A stretch of DNA of 64,000 nt from Rosenbergiella australiborealis (GCF_018494035.1 NZ_JABBFO010000003.1:1-64000); one strand, 5' to 3'; counted from the first letter of the stretch, positions 18,604-29,705 are shown. A program made the numbers and translations. The notes: generated from the letters alone by a model not told the origin.

Positions 18604-19153
18604 AAAAATTCTATTTATCCCATTAATCCTTTTCTTGCTTCTGGCTGCAACCTTGCTGTGGCAGCTAAATCGCAACGCACAAGGTGATGACCCAACTCGG
18701 TTGGAATCGGCCTTGATTGGCAAACCCATCCCCACATTTCGCCTTGAATCGTTGTTCACCCCTGGGCAGCGTTTTGACCAGAAAGTTTTGATTGACGGTA
18801 AACCTTTATTACTCAATGTGTGGGCAACGTGGTGTCCGACTTGTCGTGCTGAACATCAATACCTCAATCAACTTGCGGAGCAAGGTGTCAGAGTCGTTGG
18901 GCTGAATTATAAGGATGATCGGACGAAGGCCATTAATTGGCTTAATACTTTGGGGAATCCCTATTCCTTAAGTTTGTTTGATGGTGACGGTATGCTCGGA
19001 TTAGATTTAGGCGTCTACGGCGCACCAGAAACCTTTTTAATTGATGGGCAGGGGATTATTCGTTACCGCCATGCTGGCGATATTAATCAACGTGTGTGGC
19101 AACAAGAGCTCAAGCCACTCTGGGATAAATACTCACAGCAAGGACAGCACTGA
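18596..19153 (+). CDS. ccmG: CcmG/DsbE, membrane-anchored periplasmic thioredoxin
   Basis: 185 residues from a GTG at 18596, preceded by AAAGGAG; a longer reading from 18503 lies inside ccmF and is rejected. It has an N-terminal membrane anchor and a thioredoxin fold with active site NVWATWCPTCRAEH. It reduces apocytochrome c (through CcmH) so haem can attach. It shares a base with ccmH at 19153. Confidence 0.95.
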   Translation: MNKKILFIPLILFLLLAATLLWQLNRNAQGDDPTRLESALIGKPIPTFRLESLFTPGQRFDQKVLIDGKPLLLNVWATWCPTCRAEHQYLNQLAEQGVRVVGLNYKDDRTKAINWLNTLGNPYSLSLFDGDGMLGLDLGVYGAPETFLIDGQGIIRYRHAGDINQRVWQQELKPLWDKYSQQGQH

Positions 19154-19611
19154 TGTTTAGACAATACCTTCTCTTCCTTTGTGGGATAATACTCAGTAGC
19201 TCGGTATGGGCGGCAATTGATACCTATCACTTTTCATCTGTTGCCCAAGAGGAGCAGTATCGTCAATTAACGCAGTCGTTGCGTTGCCCCAAATGTCAGA
19301 ACAATAGCATTGCGGATTCTTCAGCAATGATCGCTGCCGATATGCGAGAAAAAGTGTATCAATTGATGCAGCAAGGACAAAGCCGCCAACAAATTATTGA
19401 CTATATGGTGGCGCGCTATGGCAACTTTGTTACTTACGAACCCCCCGTGACGCCCTCAACACTGATTTTATGGTTAGGCCCGTTATTTTTTGTGATCGGA
19501 GGCAGTTTGGTCATTTTTTTTCGTGCGAAACGATCCCCTCATACTGCTGCGTTATCGGATGCGGAGCGACAACGTTTAGCGCGAATGATCGCCGATAAGG
19601 AGCAAGATTAA
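19153..19611 (+). CDS. ccmH: CcmH, thiol-disulfide factor (short form)
   Basis: 152 residues: signal-like N-terminus ending VWAAIDTY, redox motif LRCPKCQNNSIADS, and a C-terminal transmembrane helix (ILWLGPLFFVIGGSLVIFF). This corresponds to only the first part of E. coli CcmH. Here it ends with a stop and the TPR part is a separate ccmI gene that shares one base (19611). It reduces apocytochrome c thiols together with CcmG. Confidence 0.94.
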   Translation: MFRQYLLFLCGIILSSSVWAAIDTYHFSSVAQEEQYRQLTQSLRCPKCQNNSIADSSAMIAADMREKVYQLMQQGQSRQQIIDYMVARYGNFVTYEPPVTPSTLILWLGPLFFVIGGSLVIFFRAKRSPHTAALSDAERQRLARMIADKEQD

Positions 19612-20822
19612 TGGGGCATTTATGGTTAGTGCTACTGCTGTTACTGGGTGCTGCTTCGCTGTGGATAGCGACTGCATTATGTCGAAAACCACAAGATTAC
19701 GCCCAACTACGAGATCAACTGAACACCCTGTTCTATCGGCAGCGTCTGCGTGAAATTGATGAAGACGAAGAACAAGGTGTTGTGACGGAAAAAACCGAGT
19801 TAATCACGGCGCTTCAGCATTCACTTTTATCTGATATACCGGACCATGCACCTAAAGCAGTTAAATTAGGTGGGCGTTGGGTGTTACTTCCAGTAATCCT
19901 CGTACTGATAGCGGTATCTGTCGCGATGTACCTCAAGACAGGTGGTATTTTACAGCAGATGGAATTGTCACAAGTTCAACAGGACTACCCACAATTACGG
20001 GCTCGGTTGATGGATCCTAATGCTGAACATTTAACGATGGGCGAGTTACAACAGTTCGCCTTAGGATTACGGGCCACACTACAAGATGAGCCAAATAATG
20101 TTGAGGACTGGGCAATGCTAGGCCGTTTAGGAATGGTATTGAATAATAGTCAGTTAGCCAGTCAGTCTTTTCAGCGTGCACTACATCTTGCACCGAATGA
20201 TGCTAATCTAAAAACTGACTATGCAGAGGTCTTAGTGCGATCGCCTGATCCGCAAGATAATCGTCAGGCGCAATTGCTGTTACAAGATATGAGAGTTAAG
20301 TACCCTCAAGATACCCGTTTATTAACCTTGTTGGCGGCAGATTTGTATGCTCAGCAGAAATACTCTGAAGCCATTCGTTACTGGCAACAGTTGTTACCAA
20401 GCCTAGCAATAGGTTCCCCGCAACGAGAGGCTATCGAAAAAGGAATAGAGCAAGCTAAGACGAATGCTGGTCTACAAACAAGCCAATTGATGTTAACTAT
20501 TGACTTAAGCACTTCTGCTAAAAGAATGTTGCCGGAAAATGGTGTATTGTATATTTCTGTAACGGATGGTGTTTCTCCTTTACCAGTGGCAGTGAAACGT
20601 GTTCCTTTGAGCCATTTCCCTCTAAATCTGGTATTGGATGACAGTAATGCGATGGTCCCTGAGCGATTGCTCTCAGCACAACATCAGCTACAAGTCCGTG
20701 CACGTATTTCTCGGGATGGTAGTGCTAAACCACAAAAAGATGATTGGTTTGGCTTGAGTTCAGTGACTCAATTTTCAGGAAATCAGTCACTGTCTGTCAT
20801 CATAGATCAGCAAGAACCTTAA
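19611..20822 (+). CDS. ccmI: CcmI, TPR apocytochrome chaperone of the haem lyase complex
   Basis: 403 residues, two N-terminal membrane segments (near 3-25 and 91-110), a leucine-zipper-like cytoplasmic loop (YRQRLREIDEDEEQG), then TPR repeats from about residue 155 (DWAMLGRLGMVLNNSQLASQSFQRALHLAPND) and a C-terminal beta domain. It corresponds to the second part of the fused E. coli CcmH. It presents apocytochromes to CcmF and CcmH. Last gene of the ccm operon. Confidence 0.93.
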   Translation: MGHLWLVLLLLLGAASLWIATALCRKPQDYAQLRDQLNTLFYRQRLREIDEDEEQGVVTEKTELITALQHSLLSDIPDHAPKAVKLGGRWVLLPVILVLIAVSVAMYLKTGGILQQMELSQVQQDYPQLRARLMDPNAEHLTMGELQQFALGLRATLQDEPNNVEDWAMLGRLGMVLNNSQLASQSFQRALHLAPNDANLKTDYAEVLVRSPDPQDNRQAQLLLQDMRVKYPQDTRLLTLLAADLYAQQKYSEAIRYWQQLLPSLAIGSPQREAIEKGIEQAKTNAGLQTSQLMLTIDLSTSAKRMLPENGVLYISVTDGVSPLPVAVKRVPLSHFPLNLVLDDSNAMVPERLLSAQHQLQVRARISRDGSAKPQKDDWFGLSSVTQFSGNQSLSVIIDQQEP

Positions 20823-20853
20823 AAAAATAACGGTGCAAAACATGGCAAAGAGC

Positions 20854-21621
20854 ATGTCTTACCGGCTAACAATATTAAGTTTAGCGACGCTTGTTTTAGT
20901 GGGATGTGCGAGTTCAAAAACCGATTCAAGTCAGCAGTCATCACAACGTAGTGATCCGCTGCAAGGTTTTAACCGCACGATGTTTTCGTTCAACTACGAT
21001 GTGCTAGACCCTTATGTTGTGCGGCCGGTTGCCGTGGCATGGCGTGATTATGTTCCTGTCCCTGCACGTACAGGAATTAGTAACGTTTTAGGCAATTTGG
21101 ACGAACCGTCCACGATGGTTAACTATTTATTGCAGGGTGATGTTGAAAGAGCGGCTATTCACTTTACCCGCTTTTTTCTTAACTCTACGCTTGGTTTAGG
21201 TGGATTTATTGATGTTGCCGGTAAAGCCAATCCACAGCTTGCACGAGAACACGCATTAGGTTTCGGAAGCACATTAGGACACTACGGTGTTGGCTACGGC
21301 CCTTATGTTGAACTACCGGTCTATGGCAGCTTTACTGTGCGTCAAGACGGTGGTGATTATGTCGATAAACTTTATGCACCGCTTAGCTGGTTAACGATTT
21401 GGCTCTCTGCGGGTAAATGGGCACTGGAAGGTATAGAAACAAGGGCAGAGCTTCTCGATTCTGATGGAATACTCAAACAACAGAGTGATCCTTATGCCTT
21501 TATTCGTAATGCTTACTTCCAGCGTTATGATTTCTTAGCTAATGGTGGGAAATTAAAACCTGAAGATAATGCGAATGCCCAAGCTATCCAAGGTGATCTT
21601 AAAGATATTGACGGGGATTAA
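20854..21621 (+). CDS. mlaA: MlaA (VacJ), outer-membrane lipoprotein of phospholipid retrograde transport
   Basis: 255 residues from ATG 20854 (MSYRLTILSLATLVLVGCASS) with lipobox LVGC; starts at 20833 (GTG) or 20842 add residues absent from homologues. It contains DPLQGFNRTMFSFNYDVLDPYVVRPVA and GFGSTLGHYGVGYGPYVELP. MlaA removes mislocalised phospholipid from the outer leaflet and passes it to MlaC. It follows ccmI by about 30 bases and ends at a strong terminator. E. coli carries it near fadL and sixA, not next to ccm. Confidence 0.95.
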   Translation: MSYRLTILSLATLVLVGCASSKTDSSQQSSQRSDPLQGFNRTMFSFNYDVLDPYVVRPVAVAWRDYVPVPARTGISNVLGNLDEPSTMVNYLLQGDVERAAIHFTRFFLNSTLGLGGFIDVAGKANPQLAREHALGFGSTLGHYGVGYGPYVELPVYGSFTVRQDGGDYVDKLYAPLSWLTIWLSAGKWALEGIETRAELLDSDGILKQQSDPYAFIRNAYFQRYDFLANGGKLKPEDNANAQAIQGDLKDIDGD

Positions 21622-21644
21622 ACGGTCTACGCTATCTTTTCAAT

Positions 21645-21667
21645 ACGCCCGAATTCGGGCGTTTTTT
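21645..21667 (+). terminator. Rho-independent terminator after mlaA
   Basis: ACGCCCGAATTCGGGCGT is a near-perfect hairpin followed by TTTTT, 24 bases after the mlaA stop. Confidence 0.9.
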
Positions 21668-21824
21668 ATACGTTAAATTGTGTTTTTTTTCTACATGTTT
21701 ACAGCAGGTTGCCGATCATTGTCGTGCAACAGGGTTGACTGTATCACTGAGCTAGGGTAAAAAAGCAGATTCATTGCATGCATTGTCAGCAATGAGCCAA
21801 CTTTCCATTCAGTAACGGTGCTTT

Positions 21825-22307
21825 ATGCATGTTTATATAATGCGTCATGGCGACGCAGCTCTCGATGCGGCAAGTGACGCGCAACGTCCGTTGACGCGTT
21901 ACGGTGTTGAAGAAACACAACAAATGTCTCGCTGGTTGGTTGAGCAACAGCCTGCTTTTGATGTGACTTTAGTGAGCCCTTTTCTCCGTGCGCAGCAAAC
22001 ATTCATGCATTTTTCAGAGAATGTACCGCAGAGCGGTAAGGTTGAAACCCTTGAGCTGTTGACGCCTGCAGGTGATGCGAAAGAAGTCAGCGACTATCTG
22101 CACGCACTGGCCCGCGAAGGGGTTGATACTGTCATGGTTATTTCTCATCTCCCTCTTGTCGGCTATCTCGTCACGGCGCTTTGCCCTGAACAATGTCCGC
22201 CCATGTTTGCAACGGCCGGTATCGCCCATATTGACTATGATGTGACAACCTCGCGTGGCACCTTGTGTTGGCAAGAAAGTCCATCACGATTAGCTGCTGC
22301 GATGTAA
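21825..22307 (+). CDS. sixA: SixA, phosphohistidine phosphatase
   Basis: 160 residues starting MHVYIMRHGDAALDA with the RHG phosphatase motif; catalytic His8, second conserved His in VMVISHLPLVGY. SixA dephosphorylates phosphohistidine on HPt domains and on NPr of the nitrogen phosphotransferase system in E. coli. It stands alone, with smrB convergent. fadI and fadJ, which adjoin sixA in E. coli, are absent here. Confidence 0.94.
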   Translation: MHVYIMRHGDAALDAASDAQRPLTRYGVEETQQMSRWLVEQQPAFDVTLVSPFLRAQQTFMHFSENVPQSGKVETLELLTPAGDAKEVSDYLHALAREGVDTVMVISHLPLVGYLVTALCPEQCPPMFATAGIAHIDYDVTTSRGTLCWQESPSRLAAAM

Positions 22308-22326
22308 TGAAGTTCGCCCGCCTAGG

Positions 22327-22875
22327 CTAAAAGAGTGGGGTTATTAGCTCATCGACCTCAATGAGTAACAGAATAGCGGCGTTTCCACCAAACATCTTAG
22401 GCGCTTGGTGAAAAGCCATTACGTGCGGGTGCTGGGCTAACCATAGTGGTGTTTGTTGTTTAAGGATATGCTTTCCGTGGCCATGCATGACCGAAGCGCA
22501 AAAAAGCCGCTCACGTCGACATGCGGCAATCATGGCACCCAGTTCTTGTTTTGCTTGTCGCTGCGTTAGACCATGTAAATCTAGAAAAATCTCGGGCGTA
22601 TAGTCTCCGCGACGTAACTTTTTGACTTCATAAGGGCTAACGTCTGCGCGGAGATAACGAACAGGGCCTTCCTCTGCGAGTAGTGGTTGATACTCATCGG
22701 AAAAATAGTGGCTATTATCTACCTGTTCGCTAATAAGGCGTTTTACCGGTAGCGCTCGGTCAATTTTTTTAGTGAGCGAATGCAGCACAGTATCTTGCTT
22801 AAGGCGACGAGTCTCCCCCATTAAGGTTCTAAACAGGTCGAGATCTTCTTTGTCGAGGGTTTTTTTACTACTCAT
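22327..22875 (-). CDS. smrB: SmrB, ribosome-rescue Smr endonuclease
   Basis: 182 residues ending in an Smr domain with [16 protein letters not shown] and [14 protein letters not shown]. SmrB cleaves mRNA between collided ribosomes in E. coli. It is transcribed divergently from prmB across a 173-base gap, as in E. coli. Length and frame are normal. Confidence 0.95.
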   Translation of the reverse strand: MSSKKTLDKEDLDLFRTLMGETRRLKQDTVLHSLTKKIDRALPVKRLISEQVDNSHYFSDEYQPLLAEEGPVRYLRADVSPYEVKKLRRGDYTPEIFLDLHGLTQRQAKQELGAMIAACRRERLFCASVMHGHGKHILKQQTPLWLAQHPHVMAFHQAPKMFGGNAAILLLIEVDELITPLF

Positions 22876-23048
22876 CGCGATTCCAGCTGCTGAATGATCA
22901 TCTTGTCATTTTTAACGGCAATGCATTAAAAATCAAATTTCTATTAACAATTCCAAGTAAATGGTGAAAATAGCCGTCTATTAAGGCTGAATTTAGCATA
23001 ACTTCATGGCAAACTAGGTAAAGTTTTGTTAGTTGCCCTGGAGGGCAT

Positions 23049-23984
23049 GTGGATAAATTTTTTGCCGAAGAGGTGGTAAGCGACCTGCATACCATTCAGG
23101 ATATGTTGCGTTGGACGATCAGCCGTTTTTCAGCCGCTGAAATCTGGTACGGTCATGGTACAGACAATCCTTGGGATGAAGCCGTTCAGCTCGTTCTACC
23201 AACACTACATTTGCCTCTCGATTTCCCTGAAGATATGCGGACTGCTCGCTTGACCCGCTCTGAACGTGAATTAATCGTTGAGCGCGTCACCCGACGTGTT
23301 TTCGAGCGCATTCCTGTTGCCTACTTAACGCATCAAGCCTGGTTTTGTGGACATGAGTTTTATGTTGATGAGCGTGTGTTAGTGCCACGTTCGCCGATTG
23401 GTGAATTGATTAATCATGGTTTTTCTGGACTTATCAATCGTTCACCTCGTCATATTTTAGATCTTTGTACGGGCAGTGGCTGCATTGCGATTGCCTGTGC
23501 CTATGCATTCCCAGATGCCGAAGTAGATGCAGTTGATATCTCCACTGATGCCCTAGCCGTTACCGAACAGAATATCGAAGCGCACGGTATGATGAATCAA
23601 GTTACGCCGCTTTGCTCAGACCTTTTTGATAATATTCCCCCGATCAAATATGACCTAATTGTCACCAATCCTCCTTATGTTGATGCTGAAGACATGGATG
23701 ACTTGCCTGATGAGTATCGCCATGAACCTGAACTAGGTTTAGCTGCGGGCCATGATGGATTGTTCCTGGTTAATCGTATGCTTGCCCAAGCTACGAATTT
23801 CTTAAGCGAAGATGGCGTACTGATTTGCGAGGTTGGCAACAGTATGGTGCATATGATCGAGCAATACCCTGAAGTCCCTTTTACATGGTTAGAGTTTGAA
23901 CAAGGTGGTGATGGGGTCTTTATGTTGGATTATCATCAATTAGTTGAATTTAAGCATATTTTTGAAAGTAGCTCGACAAAATAA
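23049..23984 (+). CDS. prmB: PrmB, glutamine methyltransferase of ribosomal protein uL3
   Basis: 311 residues from a GTG at 23049 ([10 protein letters not shown]), preceded by GGAGG at 5 bases. S-adenosylmethionine-binding motif [13 protein letters not shown] and catalytic NPPY ([13 protein letters not shown]) are intact. It methylates uL3 at a GGQ-like glutamine. It precedes aroC by 38 bases as in E. coli. Confidence 0.96.
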   Translation: MDKFFAEEVVSDLHTIQDMLRWTISRFSAAEIWYGHGTDNPWDEAVQLVLPTLHLPLDFPEDMRTARLTRSERELIVERVTRRVFERIPVAYLTHQAWFCGHEFYVDERVLVPRSPIGELINHGFSGLINRSPRHILDLCTGSGCIAIACAYAFPDAEVDAVDISTDALAVTEQNIEAHGMMNQVTPLCSDLFDNIPPIKYDLIVTNPPYVDAEDMDDLPDEYRHEPELGLAAGHDGLFLVNRMLAQATNFLSEDGVLICEVGNSMVHMIEQYPEVPFTWLEFEQGGDGVFMLDYHQLVEFKHIFESSSTK

Positions 23985-24022
23985 GTCGATTTTTCAGCAC
24001 ACATTTACAGTAAGGATGAAAC

Positions 24023-25111
24023 ATGGCTGGAAATACTATTGGTCAACTTTTCCGTGTGACAACGTTTGGTGAGTCTCACGGCTTGGCGCTAGGGTGTATT
24101 GTTGATGGTGTTCCTCCTGGGATCCCCTTGACCGAGGCTGATTTACAACACGATCTTGACCGTCGACGTCCCGGTACCTCGCGCTATACCACGCAGCGTC
24201 GTGAGCCTGATCAAGTAAAAATTTTATCAGGGGTTTTTGAAGGTAAAACCACGGGAACGTCGATCGGACTACTGATAGAAAATACTGATCAACGTTCACA
24301 AGACTATGGTGAAATTAAAGAATTGTATCGTCCTGGCCATGCTGATTATACCTACGATAAAAAATATGGCTTTCGCGATTACCGTGGGGGGGGGCGCTCT
24401 TCTGCTCGCGAAACGGCGATGCGTGTTGCTGCTGGGGCAATTGCTAAAAAATATCTACAGCTCACTCACAATGTGGTTGTTCGTGGTTATCTGTCACAGA
24501 TGGGCGATGTCACCTGTGAATTAAAAGACTGGTCAGAGGTTGAGCAGAATCCTTTTTTCTCCCCAGATAGCGATAAACTTGAAGCCCTAGACGCCTTGTT
24601 ACGCGGGTTAAAAAAAGAGGGAGACTCTATCGGCGCGAAAGTTAGCATCGTCGCTGAAAATGTCCCTGTCGGCCTTGGTGAACCGGTGTTTGATCGTCTT
24701 GATGCCGATCTGGCGCATGCTCTGATGAGCATTAACGCTGTAAAAGGGGTTGAGATTGGCGATGGTTTTGATGTTGTAAGCCAGCGTGGAAGCCAGCACC
24801 GTGATGAGATTCGACAAGATGGATTTCAGAGTAATCATGCAGGAGGTATTCTCGGCGGTATTAGCAGCGGTCAGACCATTACGGCGTCTATTGCTTTGAA
24901 ACCGACATCGAGTATTACGGTGCCAGGTAAGACTGTTACCCGTCAAGGTGAGGAAGTGGAGATGATTACCCGTGGACGTCACGACCCTTGTGTCGGTATC
25001 CGTGCGGTACCCATTGCCGAAGCTATGACCGCGATCGTCTTAATGGATCATTTACTCAGACATCGTGGACAATGCGGCGAGAGTCATGTTTTATCAGGAC
25101 AAGGCGACTAA
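24023..25111 (+). CDS. aroC: AroC, chorismate synthase
   Basis: 362 residues starting [20 protein letters not shown], with family signatures [32 protein letters not shown] and [15 protein letters not shown]. It converts EPSP to chorismate, the last shared step of aromatic amino-acid synthesis, using reduced FMN. It is one base from mepA. Length is one residue more than E. coli. Confidence 0.97.
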   Translation: MAGNTIGQLFRVTTFGESHGLALGCIVDGVPPGIPLTEADLQHDLDRRRPGTSRYTTQRREPDQVKILSGVFEGKTTGTSIGLLIENTDQRSQDYGEIKELYRPGHADYTYDKKYGFRDYRGGGRSSARETAMRVAAGAIAKKYLQLTHNVVVRGYLSQMGDVTCELKDWSEVEQNPFFSPDSDKLEALDALLRGLKKEGDSIGAKVSIVAENVPVGLGEPVFDRLDADLAHALMSINAVKGVEIGDGFDVVSQRGSQHRDEIRQDGFQSNHAGGILGGISSGQTITASIALKPTSSITVPGKTVTRQGEEVEMITRGRHDPCVGIRAVPIAEAMTAIVLMDHLLRHRGQCGESHVLSGQGD

Positions 25112-25112
25112 G

Positions 25113-25940
25113 ATGATTAAACAATGGATGGCCGGTAGTGCTCTGTTTATGGCTTCAGTGTTTACAGTCTGCGCCCAAACCCCGTGGCAGAAAATTCAGC
25201 AACCCATAGCCGGGCCTGTTCGGCCTATTGGAAGCTATGCCAATGGCTGTATTATCGGCGCACAAGCATTACCATTACAGGCTGAGTATTACCAAGTGAT
25301 GCGTCAAGATCAACGCCGTTATTTTGGCCACCCATTATTAATCCAATTTATTGAACACCTTAGTCAACACGTCGCTCAGCAGACCTCTGGTATAGTCCTA
25401 GTCGGTGATATGGGAATGCCAGCAGGTGGGCGCTTTAGCAGCGGTCATGCGAGCCATCAGATTGGACTTGATGTCGATATTTGGCTACAAATTCCTCGCC
25501 AGCGCTGGACATCCGAGCAATTATTACATCCTCAACCGTTAGATTTAGTCTCTGCGGACGGTAAGTCGATATCATCGCGGTTATGGAGTCGAGATACCGA
25601 TACGTTGGTACGCCAAGCAGCGGAAGATCCGCAGGTGGCTAGAATCTTTGTAAATCCAGCCATTAAACAACAGCTCTGTCGTGATGCTGGCAGCGATCGT
25701 CAATGGTTACAGAAGGTTCGTCCTTGGTTTGGACACCGTGCTCATATGCATGTGCGATTACATTGCCCCACCAATGACACCCAATGCGTAGAACAAGCTC
25801 CACCGCCTCCAGGCGATGGCTGTGGCGCGGAGCTACAAAGTTGGTTTGAACCCGCTAAACCTGATTTACACCCAGTTAAACCTCAACCTCCTATATTGCC
25901 TGCCGACTGCCAAGCATTATTGGACAAACATTTACTGTAA
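25113..25940 (+). CDS. mepA: MepA, penicillin-insensitive murein endopeptidase
   Basis: 275 residues from ATG 25113 ([23 protein letters not shown]), a signal peptide probably cut after VCA. Zinc and active-site motifs of the LAS family are present: [19 protein letters not shown] and [14 protein letters not shown]. It cuts D-alanyl-meso-diaminopimelyl bonds in peptidoglycan. Cysteines in the C-terminal part fit the disulfides of the family. The longer reading from 25065 lies in aroC and is rejected. Confidence 0.95.
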   Translation: MIKQWMAGSALFMASVFTVCAQTPWQKIQQPIAGPVRPIGSYANGCIIGAQALPLQAEYYQVMRQDQRRYFGHPLLIQFIEHLSQHVAQQTSGIVLVGDMGMPAGGRFSSGHASHQIGLDVDIWLQIPRQRWTSEQLLHPQPLDLVSADGKSISSRLWSRDTDTLVRQAAEDPQVARIFVNPAIKQQLCRDAGSDRQWLQKVRPWFGHRAHMHVRLHCPTNDTQCVEQAPPPPGDGCGAELQSWFEPAKPDLHPVKPQPPILPADCQALLDKHLL

Positions 25941-25949
25941 GGGTCATGC

Positions 25950-26744
25950 ATGGATTGGTTTGTTGTGAGTCCGGAGTTGATTGCTGTTCTTTTTTTTGTC
26001 GCAGTACTTGCCGCTTTTATTGATTCGATTGCCGGGGGTGGGGGATTATTAACGGTTCCCGCGCTATTAGCCGCAGGACTCTCCCCAGCCCAAGTATTAG
26101 CGACTAATAAGTTACAATCTGTTGGCGGGTCTTTCTCCGCAAGTTTATATTTCGTACGCCGTAAAGCCGTCGATTTGCGTCAACAATGGGTAAATATAGT
26201 ATTGACCTTCGTTGGTGCCGTAATTGGTACAATCACTATTCAGCATCTTAAAGCGGATGTTCTACGCCAAGTCTTACCGCTGTTGCTTATCGGTATTGGC
26301 CTTTGGTTTTTATTTATGCCAACACTGGGCAAAATAGATAAAACCGCGCGGCTTGAGGGTATTGCTTATGCGTTGATTGGTGGGGGATGTGTCGGATTTT
26401 ATGATGGATTTTTTGGTCCCGGCGCAGGATCTTTTTACGCATTGGCATTTGTTACTCTCGCAGGATTTAATCTAGCCAAAGCGACAGCACACGCTAAAGT
26501 CCTTAATTTTACCTCAAACTTCGCCAGCCTAATTTTCTTTATGATGGGCGGTAAAGTGGTTTGGGGCCTTGGTGCTATCATGCTCATTGGTGCCGTCTGT
26601 GGGGCTCGCCTCGGTGCTCGACTTGTGTTAAGCCGCGGACAGAAGCTGATCAGGCCGATGGTTGTGGTTGTCTCGATGGTGATGAGTGCAAAACTATTAT
26701 GGGATAGTCATGGCCCGGCGTTACTACACAGTATTGGTTTTTAA
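25950..26744 (+). CDS. yfcA: YfcA, TSUP-family membrane transporter
   Basis: 264 residues, about eight hydrophobic segments, with the family N-terminal motif AAFIDSIAGGGGLLTVPALLAAGL and its repeat GGGCVGFYDGFFGPGAGSFYALAF. TauE/SafE (TSUP) proteins move sulfur-containing organic anions; the substrate of YfcA is not known. It sits between mepA and epmC as in E. coli. Confidence 0.93.
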   Translation: MDWFVVSPELIAVLFFVAVLAAFIDSIAGGGGLLTVPALLAAGLSPAQVLATNKLQSVGGSFSASLYFVRRKAVDLRQQWVNIVLTFVGAVIGTITIQHLKADVLRQVLPLLLIGIGLWFLFMPTLGKIDKTARLEGIAYALIGGGCVGFYDGFFGPGAGSFYALAFVTLAGFNLAKATAHAKVLNFTSNFASLIFFMMGGKVVWGLGAIMLIGAVCGARLGARLVLSRGQKLIRPMVVVVSMVMSAKLLWDSHGPALLHSIGF

Positions 26745-26762
26745 TTTTATTAAGATAAATTT

Positions 26763-27308
26763 ATGACTCAGCAACATCACTATCAGGACATGATTACGCT
26801 TTTCGATCACTGCTTTTACGCTGATTTCAATACCCGCTTAATCAAAGGTGAGGATGAGCCTATCTATTTACCGGCGGATGAGACGTGTAATTATCATCGA
26901 ATCGTTTTCGCGCACGGTTATTATGCCAGCACGTTACATGAAATTTCTCATTGGTGCATTGCTGGCGCGCAGCGCAGATTGTTAGTTGACTTCGGATATT
27001 GGTACTGTCCAGATGGTCGTGATGAAGCGACTCAAGCTCGGTTTGAGCAAGTTGAAATTAAACCTCAAGCATTAGAATGGATATTTTCTGTTGCAGCCGG
27101 TTTTCCTTTTAATATTAGTTGCGATAACTTGGAAGGCACCTGCGAGCCTGATCGCATAGCCTTCCAACGTCACGTTTATGCACAAGTCATGTATTATCTT
27201 GAAAACGGCTTACCGGAGCGTCCGGCACGCCTTGTTGCTGCACTGCAACGCTTCTATAACACTGCTCCTCTCCATCCAGATCAATTCTCGTGGGTAGATG
27301 TTTTATAA
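26763..27308 (+). CDS. epmC: EpmC, elongation factor P hydroxylase
   Basis: 181 residues (YfcM family) with a metal-binding HEISHWCIAGAQRR motif near residue 60 and VEIKPQALEWIFSVAAGFPF. EpmC hydroxylates the lysylated Lys34 of EF-P after EpmA and EpmB act. It precedes yfcL by 28 bases, as in E. coli. Confidence 0.94.
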   Translation: MTQQHHYQDMITLFDHCFYADFNTRLIKGEDEPIYLPADETCNYHRIVFAHGYYASTLHEISHWCIAGAQRRLLVDFGYWYCPDGRDEATQARFEQVEIKPQALEWIFSVAAGFPFNISCDNLEGTCEPDRIAFQRHVYAQVMYYLENGLPERPARLVAALQRFYNTAPLHPDQFSWVDVL

Positions 27309-27336
27309 ATAGACCTTTTTTATTCTAGGAACCGCA

Positions 27337-27630
27337 ATGATTACAGATATTGAGCAGCATATCCTTGATAGCATCGACAAGACGGTTGAACACGGATCGG
27401 AGGATGAGTTATTTGCCGGAGGGTATCTTCGTGGGCATTTAACCTTAGCGGTGGCTGAGTTGGAACAGATTCAAGACGCCGAGCCTCAAGCCTTAAAATT
27501 ACAGGTCGAACAGAGTCTGTCACAAGCAATTAAAGCAGGTGAACTCTCACCGCCGGACCAAACATTAGTCACGCAGCTCTGGGAAGACCTCTACCAGCAA
27601 GCGGTAGAGGCTACCTTACTGGTTAAGTAA
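27337..27630 (+). CDS. yfcL: YfcL family protein of unknown function
   Basis: 97 residues, strongly matching E. coli YfcL ([44 protein letters not shown]). Largely helical and soluble, with no assigned function. Its 3' end overlaps the convergent mnmC 3' end by 8 bases. Confidence 0.92.
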   Translation: MITDIEQHILDSIDKTVEHGSEDELFAGGYLRGHLTLAVAELEQIQDAEPQALKLQVEQSLSQAIKAGELSPPDQTLVTQLWEDLYQQAVEATLLVK

Positions 27631-29611
27631 TAGGTCTACCTTTCAACATTTTACGGATCCAGAAGCGTCCCGGATGTAAAGCATTTAAGGTCGATTGATC
27701 AAGTGGCAGCGGTTCTCCGGCTAATTGCGAAGCGAGAACTTCTGCTGCGAGAGGCGCACTGCAAATACCTCTGGAGCCAAACCCACCCAACAGATACGCG
27801 CCGTGAAAATAGTCGTCAGCGAAGACTTTTTCGTGCTGAGCAGCTATCGCGACTAATCCTGTGTAGTCACTGAGTGCACCGATCATCGGTAGATGGTCCC
27901 GTGTTGCACAGCGGACAGCCACGCGAGCATGGCGACCCATCTCCACCTTTGATGCCCATTCACTATTGGGAAGACATTGTACTAAACGTGCTTTATTGGC
28001 AGCCTGCTCATCTTCTGAATACTGACAATCTGTGACGCCACGCCGATAGCTTGCTCCAATACAGTGACTGTGGTGCTTGGTGCTTAATGGTGTTAAATAT
28101 CCTTCATAGCAGAGGACAGTAGAGAGCTGGCTTAATGGCTCTTGTTGTGCCAGATGGCTAACTTGCCCAGCGACTGGGTAGACTGGAAATGCTTCAGTCT
28201 GTGCAAATTGGTTGAGTTGATGACCATTGGCAAGAACCAGTTGCGGGTGTGTCACGCTATGTCCATCACTAAATCGTAATTGCCATCTGCCATTTTTTTG
28301 CTGTTCGATACTTTCTACATGGTGTTGCCAATGACAGTGAGCGCCTTGAGCGATTGCCCAGTCAAAAAGTGCAGTGGTGAGTTCGGCAGGTGATAACCAT
28401 CCCCCCTGTGGGTAGTAAATGCCGCTATGCTCGACAGGAAGACCGGCAATATTGCTCGCTTCACTTGAAGTGACCGCATAAGCGAGAGACGCAGGAAGTT
28501 GGAGGGATAACTGTTGGTTTATTTTATGTCGGCTTTTATCATCCCAACCCAGTTGTAAAACGCCACACCACTGATGCTCAAAATCAATAGGTAATGAGTC
28601 ATAAAAACGCCTCGCATAGGTAAATGCGGTGGTAAAGAAGTTGGCCAGTTGCGGATCTTGTGCATGCAGTAGAGGGTAGAGTGCACCTTGTCGATTTCCT
28701 GAGGCATTTTCAGCCGGTTTTTTATCAGCGCAATAGAGCGTGACGTCCCAGCCACGGCGCAGTAACGCGATACAAAGGCACGCACTTGCTATACCTCCAC
28801 CAATAATGGCGATGGCTTTATTGTTTCCCCTAGGACGGGGGTAGCCAGATCTCGCGGACGGCACCTCCAAAGGCGTAACGCGTGTACCGACTAGCATTTC
28901 ACGTTTTTGGGCAAAACCTTTTCTGCGCGTTACCGCAAAGCCTGCCTTTTCCAGTCCACGACGAACAAAACCTGCGGCAGTGAATGTCGCAAAAGTACCA
29001 TTCTCTTTAACAGTTGCAGCCAAGACGGTGAAAAGTTCATCTGTCCACATATCGGGATTTTTAGAAGGGGCAAAACCATCTAAGAACCAGGCATCAATTT
29101 TTTGAACTAAATTAGCCCTAAGATCCTCTAACATGTCATTGATGTCGCCAAACCACAGGTCAAGCACGATATTGCCTTGCTCAAAAATAAGACGATGGCA
29201 TCCCGGTAAGGCATCTGGCCACTGTTGGCATAAGGTTTTTGAAAAATATTCTAGTTCTGGCCAATGTTGATGGGCGAGCTGTAAATCAGCTAAGGTCAGT
29301 GGGAATTTTTCACAACTGACGAAGTGTAACCGAGGTAAATTTTTTTCAGGGTGTGACTGACGTAGCTGTCGATAATGTTGCCACAGTGTCAAGAAATTCA
29401 GGCCGGTACCAAAGCCGGTTTCGGCAATCGTAAAACAGTCATTTTCTGATGAAATAAGTCGGGTAGGGAGTTGATTACCTTCTATAAAAACGTAACGAGT
29501 TTCTTCAATCCCGTTGTCGTTAGAAAAGTAGACATCCTCAAAAAATTCCGAAACAGGTGTACCTTGTTCGTTCCAATGTAGGGCAGCATGTTTAATAGTG
29601 GATGATTTCAC
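27623..29611 (-). CDS. mnmC: MnmC, bifunctional tRNA mnm5s2U34 biosynthesis enzyme
   Basis: 662 residues from a GTG at 29611 ([20 protein letters not shown]), which aligns with the E. coli N-terminus; a longer reading to 29809 would run into fabB. The N-terminal methyltransferase has [14 protein letters not shown] and [17 protein letters not shown]. The C-terminal FAD oxidase has [20 protein letters not shown] and [15 protein letters not shown]. It converts cmnm5U34 to mnm5U34 in tRNA. It is divergent from fabB across a 154-base gap as in E. coli. Confidence 0.93.
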   Translation of the reverse strand: MKSSTIKHAALHWNEQGTPVSEFFEDVYFSNDNGIEETRYVFIEGNQLPTRLISSENDCFTIAETGFGTGLNFLTLWQHYRQLRQSHPEKNLPRLHFVSCEKFPLTLADLQLAHQHWPELEYFSKTLCQQWPDALPGCHRLIFEQGNIVLDLWFGDINDMLEDLRANLVQKIDAWFLDGFAPSKNPDMWTDELFTVLAATVKENGTFATFTAAGFVRRGLEKAGFAVTRRKGFAQKREMLVGTRVTPLEVPSARSGYPRPRGNNKAIAIIGGGIASACLCIALLRRGWDVTLYCADKKPAENASGNRQGALYPLLHAQDPQLANFFTTAFTYARRFYDSLPIDFEHQWCGVLQLGWDDKSRHKINQQLSLQLPASLAYAVTSSEASNIAGLPVEHSGIYYPQGGWLSPAELTTALFDWAIAQGAHCHWQHHVESIEQQKNGRWQLRFSDGHSVTHPQLVLANGHQLNQFAQTEAFPVYPVAGQVSHLAQQEPLSQLSTVLCYEGYLTPLSTKHHSHCIGASYRRGVTDCQYSEDEQAANKARLVQCLPNSEWASKVEMGRHARVAVRCATRDHLPMIGALSDYTGLVAIAAQHEKVFADDYFHGAYLLGGFGSRGICSAPLAAEVLASQLAGEPLPLDQSTLNALHPGRFWIRKMLKGRPIT

Positions 29612-29705
29612 ATCAATGACTCGTAGCGGAAGACTTGCGAATAGTCTAGCGACATCACAATTTACAGGCAAATTTACAAAGAGTTTATACATTGGGGGTT
29701 GTTCG

